This document shows positions 51,371 to 60,222 of a stretch of 64,000 nt of DNA, piece by piece. The notes below the pieces were generated by a model that was not told the origin of the DNA, searched no databases, and was given only the letters and a program-made list of their open reading frames with translations. The position numbers and the translations under genes are program-made. Position 1 is the stretch's first letter; every line of letters starts with the position of its first letter. This stretch comes from Paenibacillus sp. PastM-3 (GTDB lineage: Bacteria; Bacillota; Bacilli; Paenibacillales; Paenibacillaceae). The DNA is taken from contig NZ_JARXXP010000001.1 in assembly GCF_029893965.1 (NCBI RefSeq), positions 1-64,000 of the forward strand. The letters are read 5' to 3'.

Positions 51371-52126
51371 CTAGCAGAGAACCTCAATATTCTCCTTGGC
51401 CAGGCGCTTGAGCCAGGCTTCAGACGGCTTGCGGTCAGTGATCAGCACATCGATCCGGTTCAGCTCCACCAGCTTCGTAAAAGCGGTCTTGTCAAACTTC
51501 GTATGATCCGCCAGCAGCACAACCTTCTCCGCCTGGCGCAGCATGTATTTCTTGAGCTCGCATTCCGGCTCGTTGGAGTCTGTAATGCCCCGGTCCATAT
51601 CAATTCCCTTGCAGCTTATTACGGCGGTGTCCACATTGTAGCGCTGAATCGTATCATGGGCGACCGGACCAACCAGCGAGAGGGAGCGGTGGCGGAGAGA
51701 ACCGCCGGTAGAAATAATGTTCATGCCGGAATTGGAGAACTCCTGCAAAATATTGATCGAGTTCGTGATGAGTGTCAGGTTATTTTTGTTGCCCAGCAGT
51801 TTAAGGAATTCAAACGAGGTTGAGCTGGGGTCTACCATCAGGGTATCCCCGTCATTAATCAGATCAAGCGCCTTGAGCGCGATGTTGCGTTTGATGTCCG
51901 TATTGAGCGCATTGCGGGTTACAAAAGGAAGATCCTCGTTCGTATGCCTGTTAAGCATAGCCCCGCCGTAAGTCCGGCTGACAATCCCGTCCTTCTCCAG
52001 CTTCTCCAGATCCCTGCGGATCGTTTCTTCCGTTACTTCGAACATGCGGCTCAGGTCGGAGACCAGTACTCTTTTATCCTGATGGACAAGATCTATGATT
52101 CTGTTGCGTCTTTCGGCAGCCAGCAT
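51371..52126 (-). CDS. DeoR-family regulator of rhamnose operon
   Basis: A 251-residue repressor. The N-terminal DeoR helix-turn-helix (RIIDLVHQDKRVLVSDLSRM, then VTEETIRRDLEKLEKDGIV) is followed by the sugar-phosphate-binding DeoR C-terminal domain (MVDPSSTSFEFLKLLGNK, ITNSINILQEF, VVLLADHTKFDK). AAAGGTG lies upstream of the ATG. It is divergent from fucO-rhaB-rhaA-rhaD and shares a 385-base region with it. It is the likely rhamnose regulator, sensing a phosphorylated intermediate. In other bacteria this role is often played by AraC proteins, so the DeoR type is noteworthy. Confidence 0.88.
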   Translation of the reverse strand: MLAAERRNRIIDLVHQDKRVLVSDLSRMFEVTEETIRRDLEKLEKDGIVSRTYGGAMLNRHTNEDLPFVTRNALNTDIKRNIALKALDLINDGDTLMVDPSSTSFEFLKLLGNKNNLTLITNSINILQEFSNSGMNIISTGGSLRHRSLSLVGPVAHDTIQRYNVDTAVISCKGIDMDRGITDSNEPECELKKYMLRQAEKVVLLADHTKFDKTAFTKLVELNRIDVLITDRKPSEAWLKRLAKENIEVLC

Positions 52127-52273
52127 TTGTAATCACCTTTCCGGAGCTATACTCTGAATCTCAATAGATATGTATAAATATAGACCTAAATATCTGTGTT
52201 TTGCAATAATTTAGTCGAAAACCACATAAAATTTATTATAATATTCATTATAATCTGCGTTTTGTAAACATTA

Positions 52274-52310
52274 AACAAATAAAAACAACATAAATAATAT
52301 TTTATTTGTT
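52274..52310. promoter_or_regulatory. Candidate DeoR operator, 11-bp inverted repeat
   Basis: AACAAATAAAA and TTTTATTTGTT are perfect inverted repeats separated by 15 bases. The right arm touches the -35 box of the rha promoter, so a bound repressor would block RNA polymerase. Confidence 0.5.
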
Positions 52311-52337
52311 GACAACACAGAATGTTGGAGCTACGAT
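52309..52337 (+). promoter_or_regulatory. Sigma-A promoter of the rhamnose operon
   Basis: TTGACA at 52309-52314 and TACGAT at 52332-52337 are 17 bases apart. The expected start is near 52344, giving a leader of about 168 bases before fucO. No known riboswitch is recognisable in the leader. Confidence 0.7.
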
Positions 52338-52356
52338 AAGAGTGTTCATTTTCTCT

Positions 52357-52371
52357 TTGAAAGCGCATGCT
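52357..52371. promoter_or_regulatory. CcpA cre site in rhamnose leader
   Basis: TTGAAAGCGCATGCT matches the cre consensus WTGNAANCGNWNNCW at every fixed position. It lies just downstream of the predicted transcription start, a standard place for catabolite repression by roadblock. Confidence 0.75.
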
Positions 52372-52511
52372 TCATAAGATTAAGCGCCTGAGCATAAGGT
52401 CCGCTGCGAAGCCTACAGAGACCAGCCTGAGGTGCCGCAGCCGGGATAACCCTTACAGAGAAGAAGATAACCAACTGTGCAACACAATATTATCAGGAGG
52501 CTGGTCAATCA

Positions 52512-53663
52512 ATGAGTACCCGTGTTTATTATGTTCCTTCTATTAACGTTATGGGAAAAGGCTGTCTGCAGGAAATCGCTCCTTACATTCAAGAGCTGAA
52601 TCTGAAGAAAGCACTGGTAGTTACCGACAAGTTCCTTATGAAGAGCGGAATCGCCGGCAAATTGCTGTCCGTGCTGGATGCAGCCGGTATTGAGTATGTG
52701 GTATATGATGAAGTAAAACCGAATCCGACCTGTAAAAATGTTCACGACGGCGTGGATTTCCTCAAATCGCATGAATGTGACTACCTGATTTCGATCGGCG
52801 GCGGATCACCGCAGGATACAGCCAAGGCAATCGGTATTGTGGCTACCAACGGCGGACACATTGCTGAATATGAAGGTGTACACAAATCCAAGAACAAATC
52901 GCTGCCGATCGTTGCGGTTAATACAACTGCCGGAACATCAAGCGAAGTTACCATCAACTATGTCATTACAGACGAAGAACGCAAGGTGAAGATGGTAATG
53001 GTTGATAAGAACAGTATCGCCACCATTTCTGTAAATGATCCTGAGCTGATGGTCGACAAGCCTGCTGCACTGACTGCAGCAACCGGTATGGATGCGTTGA
53101 CCCATGCAATTGAAGCACTGGTAACTCCGGGCGCCTATCCTGTCACGGATGCTACGGCTCTGGCGGCTGTTGAGCTGATCTTCGGCAATCTGGCTAAGAC
53201 TGTGAAGAACGGCCATGATATCGAAGCACGTGAACAGATGGTATACGCGATTTTCCTGGGCGGACTGGCGTTCAACAATGCCGGACTCGGCTATGTGCAT
53301 GCAATGGCGCATCAGCTCGGCGGTGTATATGATCTGCCGCACGGCGTATGTAATGCGATGCTGCTCCCTTATGTAGAAGAAGAGAATGCCAAATATGTGC
53401 CAGAGAAATTCCGGGCGATCGCCAAGGCAATCGGCCTTCAGGTAGAAGGCAAAACCGATAAAGAATGTGCAGACTTTGTTATTGAGTCGATTAAGGAGCT
53501 GTCCAAGGAAGTTGGCATCCCGGCCAAGCTGTCCGACCTTGGGGTTGACGAGGTAGACCTTGACCTGCTCGCCGAGAATGCAATGAAGGACGCTTGTGCG
53601 CCTGGTAACCCGTTCATTCCGACCAAAGAAGAAGTTATAGCCCTGTTCCGCAAAATTCTCTAA
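52512..53663 (+). CDS. fucO: Lactaldehyde reductase (propanediol oxidoreductase)
   Basis: A 383-residue iron-dependent alcohol dehydrogenase of the FucO type. The NAD-binding stretch is SIGGGSPQDTAKAIGIV; the metal ligands lie in TGMDALTHAIEALV (Asp, His) and YVHAMAHQLGGVYDLPHG (two His). It reduces the L-lactaldehyde made by rhamnulose-1-phosphate aldolase to L-1,2-propanediol, restoring NAD+ in fermentation. It is the first gene of the rha operon. TCAGGAGG lies upstream of the ATG. A propanediol-utilisation locus is not in the window. Confidence 0.93.
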   Translation: MSTRVYYVPSINVMGKGCLQEIAPYIQELNLKKALVVTDKFLMKSGIAGKLLSVLDAAGIEYVVYDEVKPNPTCKNVHDGVDFLKSHECDYLISIGGGSPQDTAKAIGIVATNGGHIAEYEGVHKSKNKSLPIVAVNTTAGTSSEVTINYVITDEERKVKMVMVDKNSIATISVNDPELMVDKPAALTAATGMDALTHAIEALVTPGAYPVTDATALAAVELIFGNLAKTVKNGHDIEAREQMVYAIFLGGLAFNNAGLGYVHAMAHQLGGVYDLPHGVCNAMLLPYVEEENAKYVPEKFRAIAKAIGLQVEGKTDKECADFVIESIKELSKEVGIPAKLSDLGVDEVDLDLLAENAMKDACAPGNPFIPTKEEVIALFRKIL

Positions 53664-53693
53664 ATTATTATTTTTTAGTTGAGGAGATTCCCT

Positions 53694-55166
53694 ATGAACT
53701 ATCATATCGCCGTCGATATCGGCGCCTCCAGCGGGCGGCTTGTGCTCGGCACCATTGCAGACGGAATTCTCTCGCTGGAGGAAATTCACCGTTTCGGCAA
53801 CGGTTTTACCGAACGGGACGGTTCCTGCTTCTGGGATATTGATTATTTGTTTGAAGAAATTCTGCGCGGCCTGCAAAAGGCCAAGGCAGCCGGCATCTCC
53901 AAATGCACACTGGGTATTGATACCTGGGCTGTAGATTATGTGCTGCTGGATGCTGAAGGTAACCGTCTGCAGGAGGTATACGCCTACCGTGACCGCCGGA
54001 CAGACGGGGTAATGGAGAAAGTAGCCAAGCTGATTTCTCCGGAACAGGTGTATGCCAAGACCGGAATTCAGCAGTTAACCTTTAATACGTTATACCAGCT
54101 GTACGCTCATGATTCTAAAGAGCTGGCTGCAGCAGACCAGATTCTGCTTGTCCCGGATTATCTCTACTATAGATTATCCGGCTGCAAGATTAATGAAGTA
54201 ACCAATGCCTCGACAACACAGCTGCTTAATCTTGCTGAACGAGAGTATGATGCGGATCTTCTGTCATTGCTTCATCTTAATAGAGAACAGTTTGCACCGC
54301 TTACTGAGCCCGGCGAAGTGCTCGGCAGCCTCAGGGATGACCTGAAGCAGCAGTATGATCTGCCGGACTGCGAGCTTATCTGCGCGGCTACTCATGATAC
54401 GGCCTCGGCTGTACTGGGTGTGCCTGTCCGGGACGACCGTGCTGCTGCTTATATCAGCAGCGGAACATGGTCCTTGCTCGGTGTTGAGCTGGATCATCCG
54501 GTGAACACAGAAGCGGCGATGCAGGCTAATTACACGAACGAGTGGGGCGCTTTTGGAACCTACCGTTTCCTCAAGAACATTATGGGACTCTGGCTGATCC
54601 AGGAGGTACGCAGGCTGGACGGAAAGCGTTACACCTTCGCTGAACTGGCTGAGCTGGCCGCAGAAGCTGAGGGCTACCGCAGCCTGATTCCGTGCAATGA
54701 TCCACGGTTCCTGAATCCGGACAACATGATTGAAGAGATCCGCCTTGCCTGTGCAGAGAGCGGCCAGCCTGTCCCGCAAACGCCTGGCGAGCTTGCCCGC
54801 TGCATCTTCGACAGCCTGGCGCTCTCATACCGCAGTTATCTGGGCGAGCTGGAACAGCTGACCGGCAGACCGGTAGAGGTGCTGCAGATCGTTGGCGGCG
54901 GTGCGAACAACACGCTGCTGTGCCAGCTGACAGCCGATATCATCGGCCGCGAGGTACTGGCTGGCCCTACAGAATCGACAGCGCTCGGTAATCTTGCAAT
55001 CCAGCTGATTCACACCGGAGAAGTTGCGGATATCCGCGAAGCCCGGACGATCATCGGCAAGTCCTTTAAGATACAGTCTTACCTGCCGCGCCCGCTTCCG
55101 CAGCTTGAGGGCCTGCTGGCCCGCTGGGAAGCCCTGCATGCAGGTTCTGCAGGCGGCAGCCAATAG
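53694..55166 (+). CDS. rhaB: Rhamnulokinase
   Basis: A 490-residue FGGY-type sugar kinase that phosphorylates L-rhamnulose. The ATPase motifs VDIGASSGRLVLG (phosphate 1) and LQIVGGGANNTLLCQLTADI (adenosine) are present, with the RhaB-typical GIDTWAVDYVLLD, YAYRDRRTDGVM and AATHDTASAVLGVPV. The start at ATG 53694 follows GAGGAG; an in-frame ATG at 53679 lacks one. It follows fucO by 30 bases. The C-terminus is complete. Confidence 0.95.
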   Translation: MNYHIAVDIGASSGRLVLGTIADGILSLEEIHRFGNGFTERDGSCFWDIDYLFEEILRGLQKAKAAGISKCTLGIDTWAVDYVLLDAEGNRLQEVYAYRDRRTDGVMEKVAKLISPEQVYAKTGIQQLTFNTLYQLYAHDSKELAAADQILLVPDYLYYRLSGCKINEVTNASTTQLLNLAEREYDADLLSLLHLNREQFAPLTEPGEVLGSLRDDLKQQYDLPDCELICAATHDTASAVLGVPVRDDRAAAYISSGTWSLLGVELDHPVNTEAAMQANYTNEWGAFGTYRFLKNIMGLWLIQEVRRLDGKRYTFAELAELAAEAEGYRSLIPCNDPRFLNPDNMIEEIRLACAESGQPVPQTPGELARCIFDSLALSYRSYLGELEQLTGRPVEVLQIVGGGANNTLLCQLTADIIGREVLAGPTESTALGNLAIQLIHTGEVADIREARTIIGKSFKIQSYLPRPLPQLEGLLARWEALHAGSAGGSQ

Positions 55167-55248
55167 ATATAACCTTAGTTGAAGACCGTTTTGCACGAAG
55201 TAGATCAGATGGAGCAGATGCTCACAAAACTTTTAGGAGGACCCCAAC

Positions 55249-56505
55249 ATGGATCAGAGCATCATCAACAGTTATAACGAAGCGAAGAAATTATACGCAG
55301 CCCACGGCATCAACGTGGATGAAGTATTGGAGAAGCTGGCGGAGATCAAGATTTCCCTTCACTGCTGGCAGGGAGACGATGTCAAGGGCTTCCTGTTCAA
55401 GGACAAGGAGCTGAGCGGCGGTATCGCTGTAACCGGCAGCTACCCTGGACGCGCTGGTACGCCGGATGAGCTCCGCAAGGATCTGGAAAAGGCCTTGTCG
55501 CTGATTCCGGGTAAACACAAGGTCAACCTGCACGCCATCTATGCAGATACAGACGAAAAGGTGGATCTGGATGAGCTGGAGCCGCGCCATTTTGCTAACT
55601 GGGTAGAGTGGGCTAAGGAACAGGGACTGGGTCTTGATTTCAACCCGACCTGCTTCTCCCATCCAAAAGCGGCAGACGGCTTCACACTGAGCCATGCTGA
55701 CGAGGAGATCCGCAATTTCTGGATCAAGCACTGCAAAGCTTCCCGCAAAATCGCCGAATCGTTCGGCCGCGAGCTGGGACAGCCTTGTGTGACTAACTTC
55801 TGGGTGCCGGACGGCTACAAGGATACTCCGGTTGACCGCCTGGCTCCGCGTGCACGCCTGCGTGATGCGCTGGATGAAGTGTTCAGTGAAGAGATTGATC
55901 CGCAATACAACATCGATGCAGTTGAGAGCAAGCTGTTCGGCATCGGCTCCGAGAGCTATGTTGTCGGATCGCATGAATTCTATATGGGTTATGGTCTGAC
56001 CCGCGGCAAAGCCATCTGCCTTGACGCCGGACATTTCCACCCGACTGAAGTTATTTCAAACAAACTGTCCTCGATCCTGATGTTCAGCGAGCAGCTGCTG
56101 CTGCATGTGAGCAGACCGGTACGCTGGGATAGTGATCACGTAGTAACTATGGACGATGAGCTGCTGGAAATCGCCCGTGAGCTGGTCCGCGGAGATCTCT
56201 TGCCGCGCACGAACATCGGCCTGGACTTCTTTGACGGCAGCATCAACCACGTTGCCGCTTGGGTAATCGGAACACGCAACACCATCAAAGCGCTGCTGCG
56301 CGCTATGCTTGAGCCTGTTGCCGAGCTGAAGAAGATCGAACTGGAAGGCGACTACACTTCCCGCCTGGCATTGGTAGAAGAATTCAAGTCCTATCCGTTC
56401 GGCGCAATCTGGGATTACTACTGCGCTTCCCAGAACACACCGGTCCGCGAGAACTGGCTGGCAGAAGTGAAGACTTACGAGAAGGAAGTACTGTCTGCCA
56501 GATAA
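55249..56505 (+). CDS. rhaA: L-rhamnose isomerase
   Basis: A 418-residue enzyme converting L-rhamnose to L-rhamnulose. Typical segments are [43 protein letters not shown], metal-site [18 protein letters not shown] and [17 protein letters not shown], and [15 protein letters not shown]. The length matches the 415-420 residues of the family. AGGAGGA precedes the ATG at nine bases. It lies 82 bases after rhaB in the same operon. The enzyme is cytosolic and uses Mn/Zn-type divalent metals. Confidence 0.97.
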   Translation: MDQSIINSYNEAKKLYAAHGINVDEVLEKLAEIKISLHCWQGDDVKGFLFKDKELSGGIAVTGSYPGRAGTPDELRKDLEKALSLIPGKHKVNLHAIYADTDEKVDLDELEPRHFANWVEWAKEQGLGLDFNPTCFSHPKAADGFTLSHADEEIRNFWIKHCKASRKIAESFGRELGQPCVTNFWVPDGYKDTPVDRLAPRARLRDALDEVFSEEIDPQYNIDAVESKLFGIGSESYVVGSHEFYMGYGLTRGKAICLDAGHFHPTEVISNKLSSILMFSEQLLLHVSRPVRWDSDHVVTMDDELLEIARELVRGDLLPRTNIGLDFFDGSINHVAAWVIGTRNTIKALLRAMLEPVAELKKIELEGDYTSRLALVEEFKSYPFGAIWDYYCASQNTPVRENWLAEVKTYEKEVLSAR

Positions 56506-56595
56506 GGCTATTTATATAAACAAACATTAACTTGAGTTTTGAATGGTTGTCATATTTACCACCAACAGATCTGCATCCAAAAGGAGCGAAAACAT

Positions 56596-57441
56596 ATGAG
56601 TACTTCAGTTATTGAAACCAAAGGTTATATCGCCAGCAAGGAAGCCCCTTTTATCCAGGAAATGTCCGAAATCACCCACCACATGTGGTCCCTGGGCTGG
56701 GATGAGCTGAACGGAGGAAACATCAGCTATCTGCTGGATGAAGAAGAAGTAGCCAAGTACATTAATATTCGTGAGCCGCTGCGCACTATCCAGCTTACTT
56801 TCCCTGTAACTGAGCTTGCAGGCAAATATTTCATTGTTACCGGCTCCGGCAAATACTTCCGTAATGTGATCAAAGACCCGGAAGCTAACCTCGGCGTACT
56901 GCGCGTATCCGCTACAGGTGAGAGTGTTGAAGTGCTGTGGGGCCTGCGCAATAATGCTGTACCGACAAGCGAGCTGGCTTCCCACTTCATGAGCCACATT
57001 GAACGCCTGAAAGTTGATCCTACGCACCGCATTGTTCTGCACACTCACGCTACTAACGTTATTGCTATGACGTTCACCCATGATCTGGATGAGCTGAAAT
57101 TCACCAAGACGCTCTGGGAAATGTGCACAGAATGTCTGGTTGTATTCCCTGACGGCATCGGCGTTATCCCTTGGATGGTTCCGGGCAGCAGCGACATCGG
57201 CCGGGCAACGGCCGCCAAGATGAAGGACTACCGCGTCGTAATCTGGCCGCAGCATGGTATCTTCGTGACAGGTGCGACTATGGATGCTACCTTCGGCCTG
57301 GTAGAAACGATCGAAAAAGCAGCCATCATCTACAACCTGATCGGCGGCAGAGAAATCAAACAGACGATTACCGACCAGCAGCTGGCTGATCTGGCTGCAG
57401 CTTTCCGTGTAACACCAAAAGCAGGCGTTCTGGACTTGTAG
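56596..57441 (+). CDS. rhaD: Rhamnulose-1-phosphate aldolase
   Basis: A 281-residue class II aldolase that splits L-rhamnulose 1-phosphate into dihydroxyacetone phosphate and L-lactaldehyde. The zinc ligands are visible in [13 protein letters not shown] (two His) and [19 protein letters not shown] (third His), and the catalytic region in [10 protein letters not shown]. The start at ATG 56596 follows AAAAGGAG; a longer frame from 56539 is unsupported. It is the last gene of the rha operon and is followed by a strong terminator. No mutarotase (rhaM) or transporter gene is in this cluster. Confidence 0.96.
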   Translation: MSTSVIETKGYIASKEAPFIQEMSEITHHMWSLGWDELNGGNISYLLDEEEVAKYINIREPLRTIQLTFPVTELAGKYFIVTGSGKYFRNVIKDPEANLGVLRVSATGESVEVLWGLRNNAVPTSELASHFMSHIERLKVDPTHRIVLHTHATNVIAMTFTHDLDELKFTKTLWEMCTECLVVFPDGIGVIPWMVPGSSDIGRATAAKMKDYRVVIWPQHGIFVTGATMDATFGLVETIEKAAIIYNLIGGREIKQTITDQQLADLAAAFRVTPKAGVLDL

Positions 57442-57458
57442 AATATCATTTATATAAG

Positions 57459-57503
57459 AAAACCGGACATCCGCAAAGTTTCTGCGGGTGTCCGGTTTTT
57501 TTT
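57459..57503 (+). terminator. Terminator of the rhamnose operon
   Basis: AAAACCGGACATCCGCA pairs with TGCGGGTGTCCGGTTTT around a short loop, followed by T residues. It is one of the strongest terminators in the window. Confidence 0.95.
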
Positions 57504-57713
57504 GTCTGCTTGGCTTGATGGGCCGAAACGGCCAAATAAAAGGCAAAAATGCTTTGATCCCGGCCCGACCCGCTCCCGCAGCCCGACCAGCCCACGCAGG
57601 TCGGCCCCAGCCCGGTACGCTGCTCTGGCAGTTTAGCCGCTAACCAATAAGCGTCTCTGATGGGGCTCTGGCCGCGCTATTTGCTTTTGATCCCGCCAGC
57701 CATCATAATATAC
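57504..57713. other. GC-rich intergenic stretch
   Basis: No gene is seen. The stretch is pyrimidine/GC-rich, with the short hairpin GGCCGAAACGGCC and two copies of a GCTTTTGATCCCG-like word (near 57551 and 57682, the first lacking one T). Their meaning is unclear. Confidence 0.4.
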
Positions 57714-57726
57714 TTACTTAAAGTAA
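57714..57726. promoter_or_regulatory. Palindrome at old-yellow-enzyme promoter
   Basis: TTACTT-A-AAGTAA is a perfect inverted repeat just before TATTAT and the ribosome site. It contains TACT..AGTA, as in HxlR-type (YodB/HypR) operators that control quinone and enone reductases. No such regulator is adjacent; one lies at 46806. Confidence 0.45.
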
Positions 57727-57751
57727 TTATATTATGTATTGGAGGACCGAT

Positions 57752-58846
57752 ATGAACACAGACCTATTGTTTACTCCTTTTCAGGCAGGAACGTTGTCCC
57801 TTGATAACCGGATTGTTATGGCTCCGATGACCCGTGCTTTTTCGCCGGAAGGTGTGCCCGGTCCTGATGTGGCTGCCTATTACCGCAAACGGGCGGAGGG
57901 CGGAGTCGGACTGATTGTTACCGAAGGTACGGCTATCAATCACCCGGCAGCTGTCAGTCATCCCAGCATCCCGAATTTCCACGGCGAAGCCGCGCTTGAG
58001 GGCTGGGCGGAAGTAGTCAGAGAAGTACACGCAGCCGGCGGCAAAATCATTCCGCAGCTCTGGCATGTCGGCATGGCCCGTTCCATCGGCGATCTGCCGA
58101 ATGCGGATGCGCTGCCGGTCGGGCCGTCCGGGCTGAGCCTCTCCGGCGAGCCGGTGACAGAGCCGATGACCAGGCAGCAGATCGACGGCATTGTTGCAGC
58201 CTTCGCGCAAGCGGCAGCAGATGCCAAGCGAATCGGCTTCGACGGAATCGAGCTGCACGGGGCGCATGGTTATCTGATCGACCAGTTCTTCTGGGAGAAG
58301 ACCAATCAGCGCATAGATGAGTACGGCGGTGATCTGGAAGCCCGTACGACCTTTGCTGTCGACATTATTGACGCCTGCCGCCGTGCTGTGGGTCCGGATT
58401 TCCCGATCGTGCTGCGGTTCTCGCAGTGGAAGAGCGGCGACTATACGGCCAAGCTGGCCCGTACACCGGACGAACTGGCCCGGTTCCTGACACCGCTGAG
58501 CAATGCCGGCGTAGACATATTTCACTGCTCCACGCGCCGCTTCTGGTTGCCTGAGTTCGAAGGCTCCGAGCTTAATCTGGCCGGCTGGACGAAGCAGATT
58601 ACCGGCAAACCGGTAATTACCGTAGGCTCTGTAGGCCTGAACAGCGAATTTACAGGCGGTGCAGCAGACCAGCATGAGGAGGATAACCTCGACCGTCTGC
58701 TGGAGCGGCTGGAGAAAGGCGAATTTGATCTTGTAGCTGTAGGCAGAGCGCTGATCAGCGACCCCGAGTGGCCGGCCAAAGTACAGGACGGACGCAAGGA
58801 TGAGATTATTCCGTTTACTCCGGCTGCAACCCGAACATTAAGCTAA
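57752..58846 (+). CDS. Old yellow enzyme-type NADH:flavin oxidoreductase
   Basis: A 364-residue FMN-binding TIM-barrel alkene reductase. FMN and substrate motifs: NRIVMAPMTRAF at the N-terminus, PQLWHVGMAR, the active-site ELHGAHGYLIDQFFWEKTN, and the phosphate-binding VGRALISDPEWPAKV at the end. These enzymes reduce activated double bonds in enones, nitroesters and maleimides using NAD(P)H, often as detoxification. The start at ATG 57752 follows GGAGGACC. It is a single gene with a palindrome in its promoter and a long terminator hairpin. The natural substrate is unknown. Confidence 0.92.
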   Translation: MNTDLLFTPFQAGTLSLDNRIVMAPMTRAFSPEGVPGPDVAAYYRKRAEGGVGLIVTEGTAINHPAAVSHPSIPNFHGEAALEGWAEVVREVHAAGGKIIPQLWHVGMARSIGDLPNADALPVGPSGLSLSGEPVTEPMTRQQIDGIVAAFAQAAADAKRIGFDGIELHGAHGYLIDQFFWEKTNQRIDEYGGDLEARTTFAVDIIDACRRAVGPDFPIVLRFSQWKSGDYTAKLARTPDELARFLTPLSNAGVDIFHCSTRRFWLPEFEGSELNLAGWTKQITGKPVITVGSVGLNSEFTGGAADQHEEDNLDRLLERLEKGEFDLVAVGRALISDPEWPAKVQDGRKDEIIPFTPAATRTLS

Positions 58847-58891
58847 TTTATTTTCCGAATGCGTAAACAGCAATGAATAACAGCATCTGCG

Positions 58892-58966
58892 AAAAGAGCT
58901 TTAACCGTTTGCTTAAGATTCTGATCAGCCAGATCCCGGATCTGGCAAGCGGCGAAAGCTCTTTTT
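58892..58966 (+). terminator. Long multi-stem terminator after old yellow enzyme
   Basis: AAAAGAGCTTT and AAAGCTCTTTT form the base stem, continued by CCGTTTGCTT/GGCAAGCGG and an inner CCAGATC/GATCTGG. A T run follows. Confidence 0.85.
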
Positions 58967-59015
58967 GGCGTGGTTCCCTAATAAAATTATTCTCCGGGAA
59001 AAAGGGTGAATCTGG

Positions 59016-60206
59016 ATGAAGCAGCGTATAGCTGTAACCGGGTTTGGGGTTAAGGTGCCTAATGGTGAAAATTGTGATGAACTGCTGCAGAATCTGCTGA
59101 GCGGAGATTATAAGTTTACAGTACGGAAGGATCTTACCCCTGACGGGGCGGCGCTTACGGTTGGTGAAGTTAAACAGCCTCTCGGCTTATTGGATGATAA
59201 ACAGTACCGGGTGCTGCCGCGGATAGCCAAACTTGCGATCAGCACCCTTACGGAAGCGCTCGAAATGTCACAGCTGGACCTTAAAGATCCAGAGACAAGT
59301 ACAGGAATATTTATGGGAACGACCATGGGAGGGACCACAGAACTTGAGGAGATGGTCAGACTTTCGTCCGGAGATCTGTTCAAGGAAATGCCAATCTACT
59401 GCTGCGGCCTGGTGCACTATCACAGTCTGGCCTCGGCGGTTGCGGGTTATTTTCAGCTGGACGGGATTACCAAAACGGTGACCACTGGCTGTACCGCCGG
59501 TATAGAAGCTATTGAAGATGCAATGATGTATCTGCAAAACGGCCGGATCAATACAGCAATTGTCGGTGCAGCGGACAGCAGCAGCAATAAAGTAACCGTC
59601 TTCGGTTTTGGCAAACTGCGGGCCCTGCCGTTCAATCAGCGGGTGGAGGCGGCAGGGGCTCCTTTCAGCAAAAAGAGCAAGGGTTTTATTTTATCGGAAG
59701 GAGCTGCGGGCCTGATCCTGGAAACAGAAGAGCATGCGAAAGCCCGAAAAGCAGTGATCTACGGGTATATTGATGCTATAGCGACTAATAACGACAGTAA
59801 ATCGGTAAACGGATATGATCCGGCAGGCATTAAAATGAAGCAGGCAGTAAGCCGTGTACTGGGCGGAAGAATACCGGATTATTACAACAGTCAGGCTCTC
59901 GGTTATGCTCCGAATGACAGTATCGAGGACATAGTCTCGCGGGATGTGTTCCAACACAAGGTTCGTCTGACTTCCATCAAAGGCCTGATCGGGCATCCGT
60001 TCAGTGTAAGCGGGCCTGCACAGATTATTGCCTCGCTGCTTGGTTTCCGGGAGCAGTTCATTCCCCGGACGATCCGTACGGACCAGTCAGGGTATGAGCA
60101 TCTTCCGCTAATCACGGAGACCCTGCTGCAGCCATCCGCTAAAGTGCTGATCACGAGCCACGGTTACGGCGGCAACAATGCAAGCATGTATTTGACGAGA
60201 ACCTGA
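59016..60206 (+). CDS. Atypical beta-ketoacyl synthase (KAS II-like)
   Basis: A 396-residue thiolase-fold protein of the FabF type. The N-terminal RIAVTGFGVKVPNGENCDEL, the GIFMGTTMGGTTELEEM stretch, the nucleophile VTTGCTAGIEA (C159) and the second-His motif GLIGHPFSVSG (H327) are present. The first catalytic His, normally in NAHGTxTP, is replaced: the site reads NSQALGYAPND. Loss of that His should impair normal decarboxylative condensation, so it may be a chain-length-factor-like partner or catalyse another acyl reaction. No acyl carrier protein or partner gene is adjacent. It converges on the SARP-like regulator gene, 16 bases apart. Confidence 0.85.
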   Translation: MKQRIAVTGFGVKVPNGENCDELLQNLLSGDYKFTVRKDLTPDGAALTVGEVKQPLGLLDDKQYRVLPRIAKLAISTLTEALEMSQLDLKDPETSTGIFMGTTMGGTTELEEMVRLSSGDLFKEMPIYCCGLVHYHSLASAVAGYFQLDGITKTVTTGCTAGIEAIEDAMMYLQNGRINTAIVGAADSSSNKVTVFGFGKLRALPFNQRVEAAGAPFSKKSKGFILSEGAAGLILETEEHAKARKAVIYGYIDAIATNNDSKSVNGYDPAGIKMKQAVSRVLGGRIPDYYNSQALGYAPNDSIEDIVSRDVFQHKVRLTSIKGLIGHPFSVSGPAQIIASLLGFREQFIPRTIRTDQSGYEHLPLITETLLQPSAKVLITSHGYGGNNASMYLTRT

Positions 60207-60222
60207 GCCGAACACAGCCGTC

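Noticed and set aside
52344..52500. Cobalamin or other riboswitch in the rha leader
   Set aside because: The leader has some pairing but none of the conserved boxes of the riboswitch classes I know.
52938..53876. 312-codon antisense ORF opposite fucO
   Set aside because: Shadow of the fucO coding frame; fucO is fully conserved and the antisense protein has no recognisable features.
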